Assembly: GCF_013416775.1 (NCBI RefSeq)
Contig: NZ_SZVI01000001.1
Span: forward strand, 558,001 to 622,000
Direction of reading: 5' to 3'
Source of the DNA: Rhodoferax sp. BLA1
Lineage (GTDB): Bacteria; Pseudomonadota; Gammaproteobacteria; Burkholderiales; Burkholderiaceae_C
Length of the DNA stretch: 64,000 nt
Shown here one piece after another: positions 1-6,515 of the stretch; position 1 is the stretch's first letter, and each line of letters begins with the position of its first letter. A program made the position numbers and the translations under genes. The notes beneath the pieces were generated by a model. That model did not search any database, was not told where the DNA came from, and saw nothing but the letters and a program-made list of their open reading frames with translations.

Positions 1-155
1 ACTCTTCGCGGGCGAGGTGTCACCAAAGGTCGACGAGAGACTCGCATCTTGTTCGTCTTCTCCTTTGCAACCTCCTCAGAAACAGGCCGCGTTGCGACCC
101 AGAGGCCAAAAACACTAATGAGACCAGCAACGATGCTCAAAACAAGAATGTCCAT
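1..155 (-). CDS. small single-TM protein A (partial, runs off left edge)
   Basis: Reading leftward from an ATG at 155, the frame stays open to the window edge (51 codons seen). The product starts MDILVLSIVAGLISVFGLWV, one hydrophobic helix of about 20 residues, followed by a tail rich in Lys, Arg and Glu. This is the same architecture as the small genes at 569-706, 729-872, 1031-1162, 4622-4756 and 4800-4970. No family is recognised. The stop lies outside the window. Function unknown; a membrane location is inferred from the helix. Confidence 0.5.
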   Translation of the reverse strand, partial: MDILVLSIVAGLISVFGLWVATRPVSEEVAKEKTNKMRVSRRPLVTPRPRR

Positions 156-185
156 GTCGTGCCCTTTGCCTGTTGCGCCCGGTTG

Positions 186-204
186 GGGTTGCGCAGCGCA
201 ACCC
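186..204. repeat. perfect inverted repeat
   Basis: GGGTTGCGC, one base, then GCGCAACCC. The palindrome lies about 30 bp upstream of small gene A, which reads leftward. There is no strong T-run, so it could be an operator or a weak terminator. Role unknown. Confidence 0.4.
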
Positions 205-337
205 TTTCTGAGGCGAATCAATCAACTCATTTCTGCGAAAGTGACTCAGAATCACCACTCAAGTCTACCAATCTCACTGTTGAGAAAAGCCACGTTGGGC
301 TTAGACTTACGAACAAAATAGCGCGGCGTCAATGAAT

Positions 338-526
338 ATGACCTTAACCCGTGATTTCAAGGCAACCGATGTTGAGCGTGTTGAGCATGATCCCACGTTT
401 GCAAAGGCTCTCCTCGACGAAGCCGCAACGCTTTTTCTCAGTGGTGAGCCCGAAGTAGCCCGCCTGATCCTCCGGGATTTGGTGAAGCCAGAAGCGAAGA
501 AGTACCACCTCAAACACGACGAATAG
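338..526 (+). pseudogene. N-terminal fragment of a HigA-like antitoxin
   Basis: The frame from the ATG at 338 starts MTLTRDFKATDV and continues through FAKALLDEAATLFLSGEPEV and ARLILRDLV. This matches the N-terminal half of a family of roughly 95-residue addiction-module antitoxins whose second half is a helix-turn-helix. After ARLILRDLV the sequence leaves the family pattern and stops at 62 residues, so the DNA-binding part is missing. An ATG at 332 is also in frame, but family members start with the second Met. No toxin gene is visible beside it. The family assignment comes from memory of the motif. I infer a truncated, inactive remnant. Confidence 0.55.
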
Positions 527-568
527 AGGATCGCCAAAGTAGTTTCCGTAAATAGCTGGCTACACAAA

Positions 569-706
569 ATGTCAAACGAATTGCTGATTGCTTTTGGTAT
601 CTTTACCTTTGTTCTGTGCGGAATTGGGCTTTACGTCAACACGCACAGGTTAGAGGATGTGAGCCCCAACTCGAAGCCCAAGAGCGATGCTGATAACGCT
701 GAATGA
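569..706 (+). CDS. small single-TM protein B
   Basis: A 45-codon frame. One helix (roughly residues 5-23, ELLIAFGIFTFVLCGIGLYV) is followed by a polar, acidic tail ending DADNAE. It lies 22 bp before small gene C on the same strand, so the two are probably cotranscribed. It has the same plan as the other small genes of this patch but no clear sequence identity with them. Function unknown. Support comes from architecture and repeated occurrence rather than any recognised family. Confidence 0.5.
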   Translation: MSNELLIAFGIFTFVLCGIGLYVNTHRLEDVSPNSKPKSDADNAE

Positions 707-728
707 GTCACATCCTGGAGACTGACTG

Positions 729-872
729 ATGTTCGATTACTTGCTGCTTTTCATTGTTAGCTGCATCATCTTTGGTGGTGGCCTCTATCTGATTTCTGAG
801 GCGAAAAAGTACCGAATCAAACGTGATAGCGGTTCGAATGAGCCACAGCATGTGCAATGTGACGCTGAATAG
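729..872 (+). CDS. small single-TM protein C (EAKK type)
   Basis: A 47-residue frame starting MFDYLLLFIVSCIIFGGGLY, then LISEAKKYRIKR and a polar tail. GGAG lies about 10 nt before the ATG and can serve as ribosome binding site. It resembles small gene F at 4800-4970 on the other strand: both begin M-x-D-Y, have one helix of similar length, and continue with EAKK plus an aromatic residue. That shared pattern makes coding likely for both. No known family recognised. An inner-membrane location is inferred. Confidence 0.6.
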   Translation: MFDYLLLFIVSCIIFGGGLYLISEAKKYRIKRDSGSNEPQHVQCDAE

Positions 873-897
873 CCGAAGTCTGGCGACCACCCAAGAG

Positions 898-990
898 ATG
901 AGTCAACAGATGGCCGAGGCAATTGAAGTTGGCACTGCCAATGTGTATGCAGATCTGGGCTATGTCGACCCAGAAGCTATGCAACGCTAA
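898..990 (+). pseudogene. N-terminal stub of an Xre-type antitoxin
   Basis: This 30-codon frame begins MSQQMAEAIE and contains NVYADLGYVDPEAMQR followed directly by a stop. The pattern N-V-[YF]-A-D-L-G-x-x-D-x-E-x-M is typical of the start of Xre-family antitoxins of about 100 residues that continue with a helix-turn-helix. Nothing of that domain is seen downstream. It starts 25 bp after small gene C. I read it as a truncated antitoxin, the second such stub in this patch. Family assignment is from motif memory. Confidence 0.45.
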
Positions 991-1030
991 TCTTCACTGG
1001 TAGGGAATGCCACTGTTGGCACCAATGCAC

Positions 1031-1162
1031 TCATTTACTTCCTGGGTTTGAACCCGAATCTCCAGGCAGACGCTCACGGTGCATGATGGCGAACACCGCC
1101 AATCCGACACCGCCAATGGCTATCAGTGCAAATGCGATGACAAGTCCTGCAGCAGTGGTCAT
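1031..1162 (-). CDS. small single-TM protein D
   Basis: A 43-residue product starting MTTAAGLVIAFALIAIGGVG, with one helix, then FAIMHRERLP and a short Ser/Gly/Asn tail. A near-identical protein (E) is encoded at 4622-4756. The base changes between the two genes leave the protein almost unchanged, which argues for coding. Its ATG overlaps the stop of the upstream 152-residue frame (ATGA, 1159-1162), so translation may be coupled. It is the last gene of a leftward set that includes the SRAP gene at 2184-2852. Function unknown. Confidence 0.65.
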   Translation of the reverse strand: MTTAAGLVIAFALIAIGGVGLAVFAIMHRERLPGDSGSNPGSK

Positions 1163-1186
1163 GGCTTCAATGTTAGCCCAACACTT
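1037..1186. repeat. 150-bp direct repeat, copy 1
   Basis: This segment covers most of small gene D plus about 24 bp of its leader. It matches 4631-4780 at roughly nine bases in ten, with no net length difference. Identity was estimated by eye. The conserved leader (AAGTGTTGGGCTAA read on the minus strand) suggests a shared promoter or start region. Confidence 0.8.
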
Positions 1187-1617
1187 TGACAACGTGTGCA
1201 ATGGCCAATCAGAGTCATTTTGGCCGTCACCACCGATTCAGCACCAGCCATCCAGGTGGCTTTCAGTGATTGGGAATAGTGACGCCAAACTTCGACAGCC
1301 ACAGCTGTGCTGACGTCATGGCCCAATTCCAGCAGCGCTTTCTGGACGTTGATTGCGGCTTGGGAATCCCATTCATCCGAGTTCGGAACCCCACTCGCTT
1401 GTTGCGTTGATATGGAGACAAGTTCGTCCAAGTTGGCCTGCCTCCTTTGATGGTCTTCCTGCTCCAGTCGTTCGTAATCCGGACTTCCAAATTCACGGCC
1501 AATTGGCACCATATCGAGCCAAGCTCGTTCCTCCTCGGAACGCCAGATAAAGCGCATGGAATGAAATCGGCCATGCAGAAGATGGCCTATCTGACGTTTA
1601 CGCTTCCAACTTTTCAC
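1159..1617 (-). CDS. hypothetical protein, 152 residues
   Basis: I do not recognise this protein. The frame starts at a GTG with GGAG six bases upstream. A later ATG (residue 21, MRFIWRSEEERAW) is a possible alternative start. The middle (WRSEEERAWLDMVPIGREF, SPDYERLEQEDHQRR, QAAINVQKALLELGHD) is soluble and charged and looks like real coding sequence. The last dozen residues (CTRCQSVGLTLKP) are encoded by the leader of small gene D, so the original C-terminus may have been replaced. Its stop overlaps the D start. Confidence 0.5.
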   Translation of the reverse strand: MKSWKRKRQIGHLLHGRFHSMRFIWRSEEERAWLDMVPIGREFGSPDYERLEQEDHQRRQANLDELVSISTQQASGVPNSDEWDSQAAINVQKALLELGHDVSTAVAVEVWRHYSQSLKATWMAGAESVVTAKMTLIGHCTRCQSVGLTLKP

Positions 1618-1846
1618 ATGCGACTCCGGTCCAGGCTTGGGATTGATTGAACAGCCTCGAACGAGGCATGCTGCAGATGAACTGTTTCAAGAACTCGTCA
1701 GAGCGAAGTGGCCCTTGCAAGTTTTCATCCGTTCGACACGTTGCTGTTGTCGAATAGAGTTTGAAGACATCCGGGCGACTTGTAAAGCCCGGTTTGAACC
1801 ACAGCGTACCGGATTCGCCCCTTAAGCCTGTCACACCCCATATCAA
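1598..1846 (-). CDS. weak hypothetical frame between GIY-YIG remnant and 152-residue gene
   Basis: An open frame with a TTG as its first possible start. It overlaps the end of the GIY-YIG remnant and the beginning of the next gene, whose ribosome binding site lies inside it. The translation (for example WFKPGFTSRPDVFKLYS) has no recognised motif. It may be a real small protein, or an open frame in decayed DNA. The start is not resolvable, since GTG and CTG codons occur further in. Confidence 0.25.
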   Translation of the reverse strand: MIWGVTGLRGESGTLWFKPGFTSRPDVFKLYSTTATCRTDENLQGPLRSDEFLKQFICSMPRSRLFNQSQAWTGVACEKLEA

Positions 1847-2145
1847 TCCTCGCGTAGGTCTATTTCCAGTTCCACTTCTAGACTCCTGGCTCGATCATAG
1901 GTCTGCGGGTTGTACATGGCATAGAGCTCTGGGAACAGGCCCCCCAAACCACTGCGCATATTGGTTGGCCTGATTCCCTGTCTTGTGTTTGCCAAAGCGC
2001 ACATCCGGGTACAGTCGGTCATGCCGACATAAGCAAAGGGTTTGCCATCCTGATAGTCTGGGTTTGGCCGCATGAACCGGGCGTTGTCCAACACCTCCAT
2101 GGACAACTCGATCACATAGACGTGATAGTGCTTGCCACGCGCCAT
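1822..2145 (-). pseudogene. decayed GIY-YIG nuclease-like gene
   Basis: The N-terminus (MARGKHYHVYVIELS, then GKPFAYVGMT) matches small GIY-YIG-fold proteins, and the later part GLFPELYAMYNPQTYDRAR also fits. Between them (about 1945-2017) the family-like sequence (LYPDVRFGKHKTG, NQANQYAQWFGG) is found only in the +1 frame, so two compensating shifts have scrambled some 24 residues. The frame then stops at 1843. Beyond it the codons read ED-stop-YGV-stop-QA-stop, fitting an ancestral EDGYGVWQA end with GGA and TGG both mutated to TGA. Family assignment is from motif memory. I infer a pseudogene. Confidence 0.7.
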
Positions 2146-2183
2146 GTTGAATTTGTCGCCCCGCCTATTCCGACCCAGCTGCT

Positions 2184-2852
2184 TCAGTCCAGCAATGAAG
2201 CCTGCGCAGGCCGCTCAGCAGACGCCACCAACTGCCCGGCATAGACCCGCATGAAGTCCATGCTGTCCTGCGGCCTGGCCTGTAGCCAGGCGTCATAACT
2301 GTCGGGCGGCAAGATTACCACCATGCGTTTTTCGTCCACCGGCTTGTGAAACTGGCACATCAGTTCATGGCTGTCAGCGTTGACGGTCAGCATGGTGAAG
2401 CTGTGAACCAGCCCCTTCAGTGACTTCCAGGCTGACCACAGACCCGCAATGCCTAGCGGGTCACCGTTCTCACTGCTGATGCGGGTCGGCACGGCCTTGC
2501 CACTGCGCCAATCGGGCTCGAAGAAAGCATCCACCGGGATGATGCAGTGCTGGGCATTCTTCCAGGCATCTCGAAAGCTCGGCTTTAAGGCCACAGTCTC
2601 ACTGCAGGCGTTGTAGGTCTTGCGTCCAATCAGGGTATCGGTAGCCCAGTGGGGGATCAGACCAAACTGACCAGACACTGCTTCACGCTGGGGAACGGCA
2701 TCATCACCAACATCCGCTTCTCTGGGGCGCCTGATGAACGATGCGGCGTAACCCGGCCAGACATCGAACTTGCCTGGCTCAGCAGGCGGTGCCACGCCAA
2801 AATGGCGGCGGTACCGGTCCTGCTCCTTCATGGCTTGGTAGTGGCTACACAC
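2184..2852 (-). CDS. yedK: SRAP-domain (YedK/HMCES-type) protein
   Basis: SRAP proteins protect abasic sites in single-stranded DNA by forming a covalent bond through Cys2 after Met1 removal. Here a GTG at 2852 is followed directly by Cys (M-C-SHYQAM), with AGGTGA five bases upstream. An upstream in-frame GTG at 2861 would bury the Cys at position 5, so 2852 is the better start. Further family features are WGLIPHWA-like GQFGLIPHWA, NACSETVALKPSFRDAW, CIIPVDAFFEP, and the His in MCQFHKPVDEKRM. The predicted length, 222 residues, is normal. The stop of the flavin reductase gene lies 9 bp upstream, so the two probably form an operon. Confidence 0.85.
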   Translation of the reverse strand: MCSHYQAMKEQDRYRRHFGVAPPAEPGKFDVWPGYAASFIRRPREADVGDDAVPQREAVSGQFGLIPHWATDTLIGRKTYNACSETVALKPSFRDAWKNAQHCIIPVDAFFEPDWRSGKAVPTRISSENGDPLGIAGLWSAWKSLKGLVHSFTMLTVNADSHELMCQFHKPVDEKRMVVILPPDSYDAWLQARPQDSMDFMRVYAGQLVASAERPAQASLLD

Positions 2853-2861
2853 GGCGATCAC

Positions 2862-3437
2862 CTACCCCCGTACCGGCTCACCGATGGCATAAAACTGCCC
2901 CCCTGCGACATGGTGAAGGGTGCGTAAGTCATCCGATGCCGATTCAAACTGCCAGTGACCGTCACGAAAGACACGCTCATCAGCCCAGGCACCAACCACT
3001 TCACCGATGAACAGGTCATAGGTCTGCTCGTTGTGGGGTTCGGGAACCCGTTTGCAGATCAACCAGCCCACACAACCTGCAACCAGGGGAACGGTGCTGC
3101 CGGGTGCATTGAACAATTGGACTCCGTGTTTGGTCAGCTTGTCCGGCACCTCCCGGGCGCTGTCAGTGCCCACACCCACGGTCAGTGTTACCAGCGCCTT
3201 GGGTGGCAGCTGCAGGGCGAACTCACCGCTGGCCATGAGCAGTTCACGCGTGTAGGTTGCCTTGTCCAGCACCACTGTGACTTTGGGTGACTGACCAAAG
3301 TCGAGCACACAGGCCCAAGCTGCAGCCATCACATTGGCCACACCGTCATGAGCAGCAGACACCAGTACGGTTGGCCCATGGTTGAGCAGGCGATAAGACT
3401 TCTCTAAAGGGACGGCTGTGAAGTGTTCTGGTGTCAT
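2862..3437 (-). CDS. flavin reductase family protein
   Basis: A 191-residue protein of the FMN-binding split-barrel flavin reductase family. Family-like segments are MTPEHFTAVPLEKSYRLLNH, VLVSAAHDGVANVMAAAW and FGQSPKVTVVLDKATYTREL. It would bind FMN and reduce or transfer flavin, but its substrate is unknown. I chose the ATG at 3437, because the 36 residues upstream in frame have no family character. It is followed at once by the SRAP gene with only a 9-bp gap between the stop and that gene's start, so the ribosome binding site of the latter overlaps its stop. Confidence 0.75.
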   Translation of the reverse strand: MTPEHFTAVPLEKSYRLLNHGPTVLVSAAHDGVANVMAAAWACVLDFGQSPKVTVVLDKATYTRELLMASGEFALQLPPKALVTLTVGVGTDSAREVPDKLTKHGVQLFNAPGSTVPLVAGCVGWLICKRVPEPHNEQTYDLFIGEVVGAWADERVFRDGHWQFESASDDLRTLHHVAGGQFYAIGEPVRG

Positions 3438-3628
3438 GGCTGGGTTCAATGTGTCGGTGTTGCGGACATCGTAGCGCAGACCTTGTCCCCAATATGTGGG
3501 CCCAACCCTGTGGACAAAATAAGGGACAAGTCGGCAAACCCACACCGGCTGTGGCCTGGCGAGGTGTGCTCAAAGATTGGGCACAGTGGCTGGTCGGGTA
3601 TTGTTTGGACACAGGGTAGCGGCATATA

Positions 3629-3644
3629 CTGTACAAATGAACAG
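3629..3644 (+). promoter_or_regulatory. LexA (SOS) box
   Basis: CTGTACAAATGAACAG fits the CTGT-N8-ACAG LexA operator exactly and is extended by TA and TT on its flanks. It overlaps the ATG of the umuD fragment at 3637, so LexA binding would block this gene. It is the only perfect match I found in the patch. Confidence 0.85.
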
Positions 3645-3873
3645 TTATATCTCAACCCAGCAGCCGGTGCCCATCTCCGAGGTACCGCTGCAGGTGTTGC
3701 TTCTCAAAAACCAGGTTTGTGCGGGTTTTCCGTCCCCCGCAGAAGACCTCGGTGCCCAGCGCATTGACCTGACCCAGGTCCTGATCACCCATCCACAAGC
3801 CACTTACTTCCTGCGTGCCAGCGGGCACTCCATGACCGGTGCCGGTATCACTACCGAGTCATTGAGCGGGTGA
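3637..3873 (+). pseudogene. umuD: truncated umuD (S24 peptidase)
   Basis: The frame begins [20 protein letters not shown] and carries the Ala-Gly self-cleavage site (residues 29-30, [10 protein letters not shown]) and the catalytic Ser65 in [11 protein letters not shown]. It then departs from the family and stops at residue 78. The catalytic Lys, normally some 35 residues further on, is missing, so self-cleavage is not expected. The junction is near 3847, where the sequence continues in another frame into an unrelated gene. Full-length UmuD is about 140 residues. No umuC follows. The LexA box is intact. Confidence 0.8.
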
Positions 3874-4214
3874 CCCCATTGAAGACCCCATCGGGGGCAA
3901 CGGATGTGTATCGCGCAATTTATGAGGTGCACTATGAGTCAGACGGACGCCCGGTAGCTTACAGCGAGCATCCGGCGACCATCGGGTGGGACCCGTCCGA
4001 TGGCGATGATGCCCCGTTGGCGATCCTTGACCGCATGCGTGAGGCATTGACCAAGCCAGTATTGACCGAGCAAGACTTTCAGTCGCGTGACGCAGGCATC
4101 GAAGCCGTGGAGTTGGCCAATGTAGGGATGAAGTCTTTCGAGGCTGAAATTCTGGAATCACTCAATGACTTGAAAAACCATCCGGAATCTGTCACACCTT
4201 ACAAGTTTGGGTAA
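3870..4214 (+). pseudogene. hypothetical protein, 5' end lost by fusion to umuD
   Basis: An unrecognised soluble protein of at least 114 residues, containing ATDVYRAIYEVHYESDGRP, IGWDPSDGDDAPLAI and MREALTKPVLTEQDF. The same frame extends upstream to about 3848 ([10 protein letters not shown]) before running into umuD sequence without its own start. This suggests the original ATG lay just before HYR and was lost at the recombination point. A GTG at 3870 overlapping the umuD stop could still start translation. Its end overlaps the truncated SRAP copy on the other strand by 16 bp. Confidence 0.45.
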
Positions 4215-4600
4215 CGATCCCTCGACTTTGAGTCCTTGCCTGGCAACGTCCAATCCATGCCGATGCGTTCATTCATCCGCACATAAATCGCATTGGCGGG
4301 AATGATGCAGCACTGGTTTCGCTTGTAGGCATCGCTGAAACTGGGCTTGATCGCAGCGGTCTCTGAGCGGCAATTGAAAGTGCTCTTGGTGATTTTGATA
4401 TCCGTTGACAAGTGTGGCACCAGACCAAAGAGCCCAACCATGGCTTCAGAAGGTGGCACAGCCTCATCGCCCACATCAGCATGGGGATGGCGGCGAATGA
4501 AGGGCCCCATGTAACCCGGCCAAAGATCCAGCTTGCCACCTTCAGGGGGCGGGGTCACACCGTAGATTGGCCGTGAACTCAAGGATCGAGGCCTGTTCAT
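4199..4600 (-). pseudogene. truncated second SRAP gene
   Basis: The middle of an SRAP protein is clear: PPPEGGKLDLWPGYMGPFIRR, VGLFGLVPHLSTD, NCRSETAAIKPSFSDAY, QCCIIPANAIYV. The N-terminus (MNRPRSLSSRPIYG) lacks the Cys2 segment needed for catalysis, and the C-terminal half with the conserved His is replaced by an unrelated short tail. It is clearly diverged from the intact copy at 2184-2852, so it is a separate paralogue rather than a recent duplicate. It lies just downstream of small gene E. Confidence 0.75.
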
Positions 4601-4621
4601 GCGACTGAGAAGCAGCAAATG

Positions 4622-4756
4622 TCATCTTGAACTTCCTGGGTTTGAACCCGAATCCTCAGGCAGCCGCTCACGGTGCATGATGGCAAACGCCGCCAGTCCG
4701 ACACCGCCAAAGGCTATCAGTGCAAATGCGATAACAAGTCCGGCAGCAGTACTCAT
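4622..4756 (-). CDS. small single-TM protein E (paralogue of D)
   Basis: A 44-residue product starting MSTAAGLVIAFALIAFGGVG, then FAIMHRERLPEDSGSNP. It differs from protein D at only a handful of positions. Many base changes between the genes are silent, which suggests that the protein was maintained by selection after duplication. It lies 43 bp downstream of small gene F on the same strand and 21 bp upstream of the truncated SRAP frame. Function unknown; a membrane location is inferred. Confidence 0.65.
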   Translation of the reverse strand: MSTAAGLVIAFALIAFGGVGLAAFAIMHRERLPEDSGSNPGSSR

Positions 4757-4780
4757 GGCTTCAACATTAGCCCAACACTT
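4631..4780. repeat. 150-bp direct repeat, copy 2
   Basis: Matches 1037-1186 at roughly nine bases in ten by eye. It covers most of small gene E and its leader, 3.6 kb from the first copy. Both copies read leftward and both lie next to an SRAP gene. Confidence 0.8.
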
Positions 4781-4799
4781 GGCCGACAAATAAACTTCC

Positions 4800-4970
4800 T
4801 TAACGTTTTGATCTAGCCCGCATCAGCGCGTGCTTGGACCTCTTGGCTCGGCCAACAGTTGCCTTCAAGACTTCTTGGTTTCGTTGAAACTTTTTCGCTT
4901 CATGAAGGGCGAAAAACCCAAAGGCAATCGAAACCGTGGCGAATATTGCAGCCAGTATGTAATCATTCAT
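4800..4970 (-). CDS. small single-TM protein F (EAKK type)
   Basis: A 56-residue product starting MNDYILAAIFATVSIAFGFF, then ALHEAKKFQRNQ and a strongly basic tail (RAKRSKHALMRARSKR). The pattern M-x-D-Y, one helix, EAKK plus an aromatic residue is shared with protein C at 729-872. The basic tail would face the cytoplasm by the positive-inside rule and might contact nucleic acid or lipid head groups; that is speculation. It is probably cotranscribed with small gene E. Confidence 0.6.
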   Translation of the reverse strand: MNDYILAAIFATVSIAFGFFALHEAKKFQRNQEVLKATVGRAKRSKHALMRARSKR

Positions 4971-5419
4971 GATGCCGCGCTCTGAGTTTAGTCACAGGCA
5001 TTGTGGCACCGCCCCAACTGGATGCTTCAAATGTCAGCCCGAATTTGACCGTTTAACCCGACTAACAACGTTCATCGAGGTGAAACTCGAGCGCCAGGAA
5101 ACTGCCCGTCAATTGACCACATTGCATTCACTTTGTTGATATTGGCAATGCCTCTGCCTAAGACAGTTCAGCAGCGGGAGCTGACTTAAAGATTTGTGAT
5201 CTGACTGCTCCATAGCAGACGTTGGCATCCAAGAAATGACTGGCGGCTATATAGCAAGCACTTCGTTAAAGTGGGCACCCGCCATCGACCAGTTGCAGTC
5301 TTTGGCCAATGACAGCAATCAGAAAAGAGAATGAAAAGATTTAGTGGCCAAAACGGCCATTCCGTTGGATTCAAATCCAAGGCCAAACGCTACTCAGTCC
5401 CAAGGGGAGGTTGCGGGAA
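4971..5419. other. gap without a recognisable gene
   Basis: 449 bp between small gene F and the thioesterase gene. The open frames are short with no recognisable product. No repeat, terminator or RNA gene is evident. It probably holds the promoter of the leftward F-E pair near its left end. Confidence 0.4.
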
Positions 5420-6214
5420 CTACCCAAAAATAGCAACGTTCTGTCGGGCAACAAGTACGGGGTTACCGTCTGAATTCCAAATCACCGTGCTTTGCGCTGA
5501 GTACCCCTCTTGCGAGGTGTCCGCCTTTGCTTGGACAAGCCACCAACCATCACCTGTGGAGGGCTGTGCTTCAAGCATATCGATGGACCAAGTCATGGTG
5601 CTGATAGGGTGCAGTACTTCCGACATGACCATCGAGGCAGGTGGTAATGCATCGGCTAGTGCCATTAGGCGTACCAAGCTTGATTCGTCACCACGATCAT
5701 GGTGACGTAGCCATACTGTCATTTCCGGCGGCATTCCCGGAGTTCCTGGCATAGCGCCCTCTGCAAGGCGCCCTTCAAAGTGATTCATAAAGTTGGGGCG
5801 ACTTGGCCATTCATAGTAGCTTGGACAGACATCAGGACCTTTGAGCATTGGCATCACGAAGAATTGATAGTCATGTGCTGACTTTCGCCCGACACCAAAA
5901 CACATGGTTGCTCTGACCGCCAGTCCACCTTCGCCTGTAAGGTCCACGCCCACAACGACTGTTGACTTTCCTTTGCGAAGTATTGATGGGCTTATCATGA
6001 GCTGCCCTGTTGCTGGACCAATGAAGCAGAACTGCGCAGAGCGAAGCGGTGGAAGGTCTGGAGCGGCTCGATACGTTGCTTCAAGACAAAGCGCTGCGGA
6101 CAGCCCGCCATAAGCTGTGCGACCCTGCAGCCAATCTGAGGGCAGGTTAATGATCTGGTGATCACCTTCTTTCTGCATGGCTGCAGTCAGACTTGAAAAT
6201 GGTGTCAGTTCCAT
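5420..6214 (-). CDS. acyl-CoA thioesterase-like (double hot-dog) protein
   Basis: A 264-residue protein resembling the TesB-like thioesterase superfamily. The N-terminal part (LQGRTAYGGLSAALCLEATYR) looks like the first hot-dog helix, followed by LPPLRSAQFCFIGPATGQ and STVVVGVDLTGEGGLAVRAT. The second half (STMTWSIDMLEAQ, WWLVQAKADTSQEGYSAQ) fits the second hot dog. The likely role is hydrolysis of a CoA thioester; the substrate is unknown. The start at 6214 is preceded by GAGG, and 26 upstream in-frame residues are not family-like. It lies downstream of the molybdopterin oxidoreductase gene on the same strand, with a 301-bp gap. Confidence 0.65.
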   Translation of the reverse strand: MELTPFSSLTAAMQKEGDHQIINLPSDWLQGRTAYGGLSAALCLEATYRAAPDLPPLRSAQFCFIGPATGQLMISPSILRKGKSTVVVGVDLTGEGGLAVRATMCFGVGRKSAHDYQFFVMPMLKGPDVCPSYYEWPSRPNFMNHFEGRLAEGAMPGTPGMPPEMTVWLRHHDRGDESSLVRLMALADALPPASMVMSEVLHPISTMTWSIDMLEAQPSTGDGWWLVQAKADTSQEGYSAQSTVIWNSDGNPVLVARQNVAIFG

Positions 6215-6515
6215 AGATGCCTCTTTTCTTCTGTGTTTAACGGGGGGAATCCTCGTACGTATCCTGATTATTTGACAGCAATCGAATTTCAAATCACGCC
6301 CGAAGGCGCTTGGTTCTGAAAGTTCCCCAAGAGCTCTTCATCAGGCTCTTGACAAAGGCCATCAATCCGCTTTCATTAGGTTTGGGTGCTCATAAGCGGC
6401 CATTCGTTGAGCTAATTTCTTCAAAGCCGTCATCCACCACGAAATATCAGAAAGTCGGCACAGTCCGCTCCTGTGCAGCGATTGCAGTCGATGCCGCACC
6501 GTGTTGCTCCACCTG
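6215..6515. other. gap without a recognisable gene
   Basis: 301 bp between the oxidoreductase and thioesterase genes. No gene, strong terminator or repeat is visible. The length suggests that the thioesterase gene has its own promoter. Confidence 0.35.

Noticed and set aside
294..300. GTTGGGC/GCCCAAC motifs (also near 1176, 4769 and 12170) as integron attC core sites
   Set aside because: The 7-base cores occur, but no paired inverse core with a folding palindrome at the right distance is seen, and no integrase is present. The motif is common by chance.
49..321. 90-codon + strand frame at the left edge
   Set aside because: It overlaps small gene A on the other strand and has no protein-like features.
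1041..1062. tRNA T-arm-like GGTTCAAACC (minus strand) in both 150-bp repeats
   Set aside because: No acceptor, D or anticodon arm around it; the bases are explained by the Ser-Asn-Pro codons of small proteins D and E.
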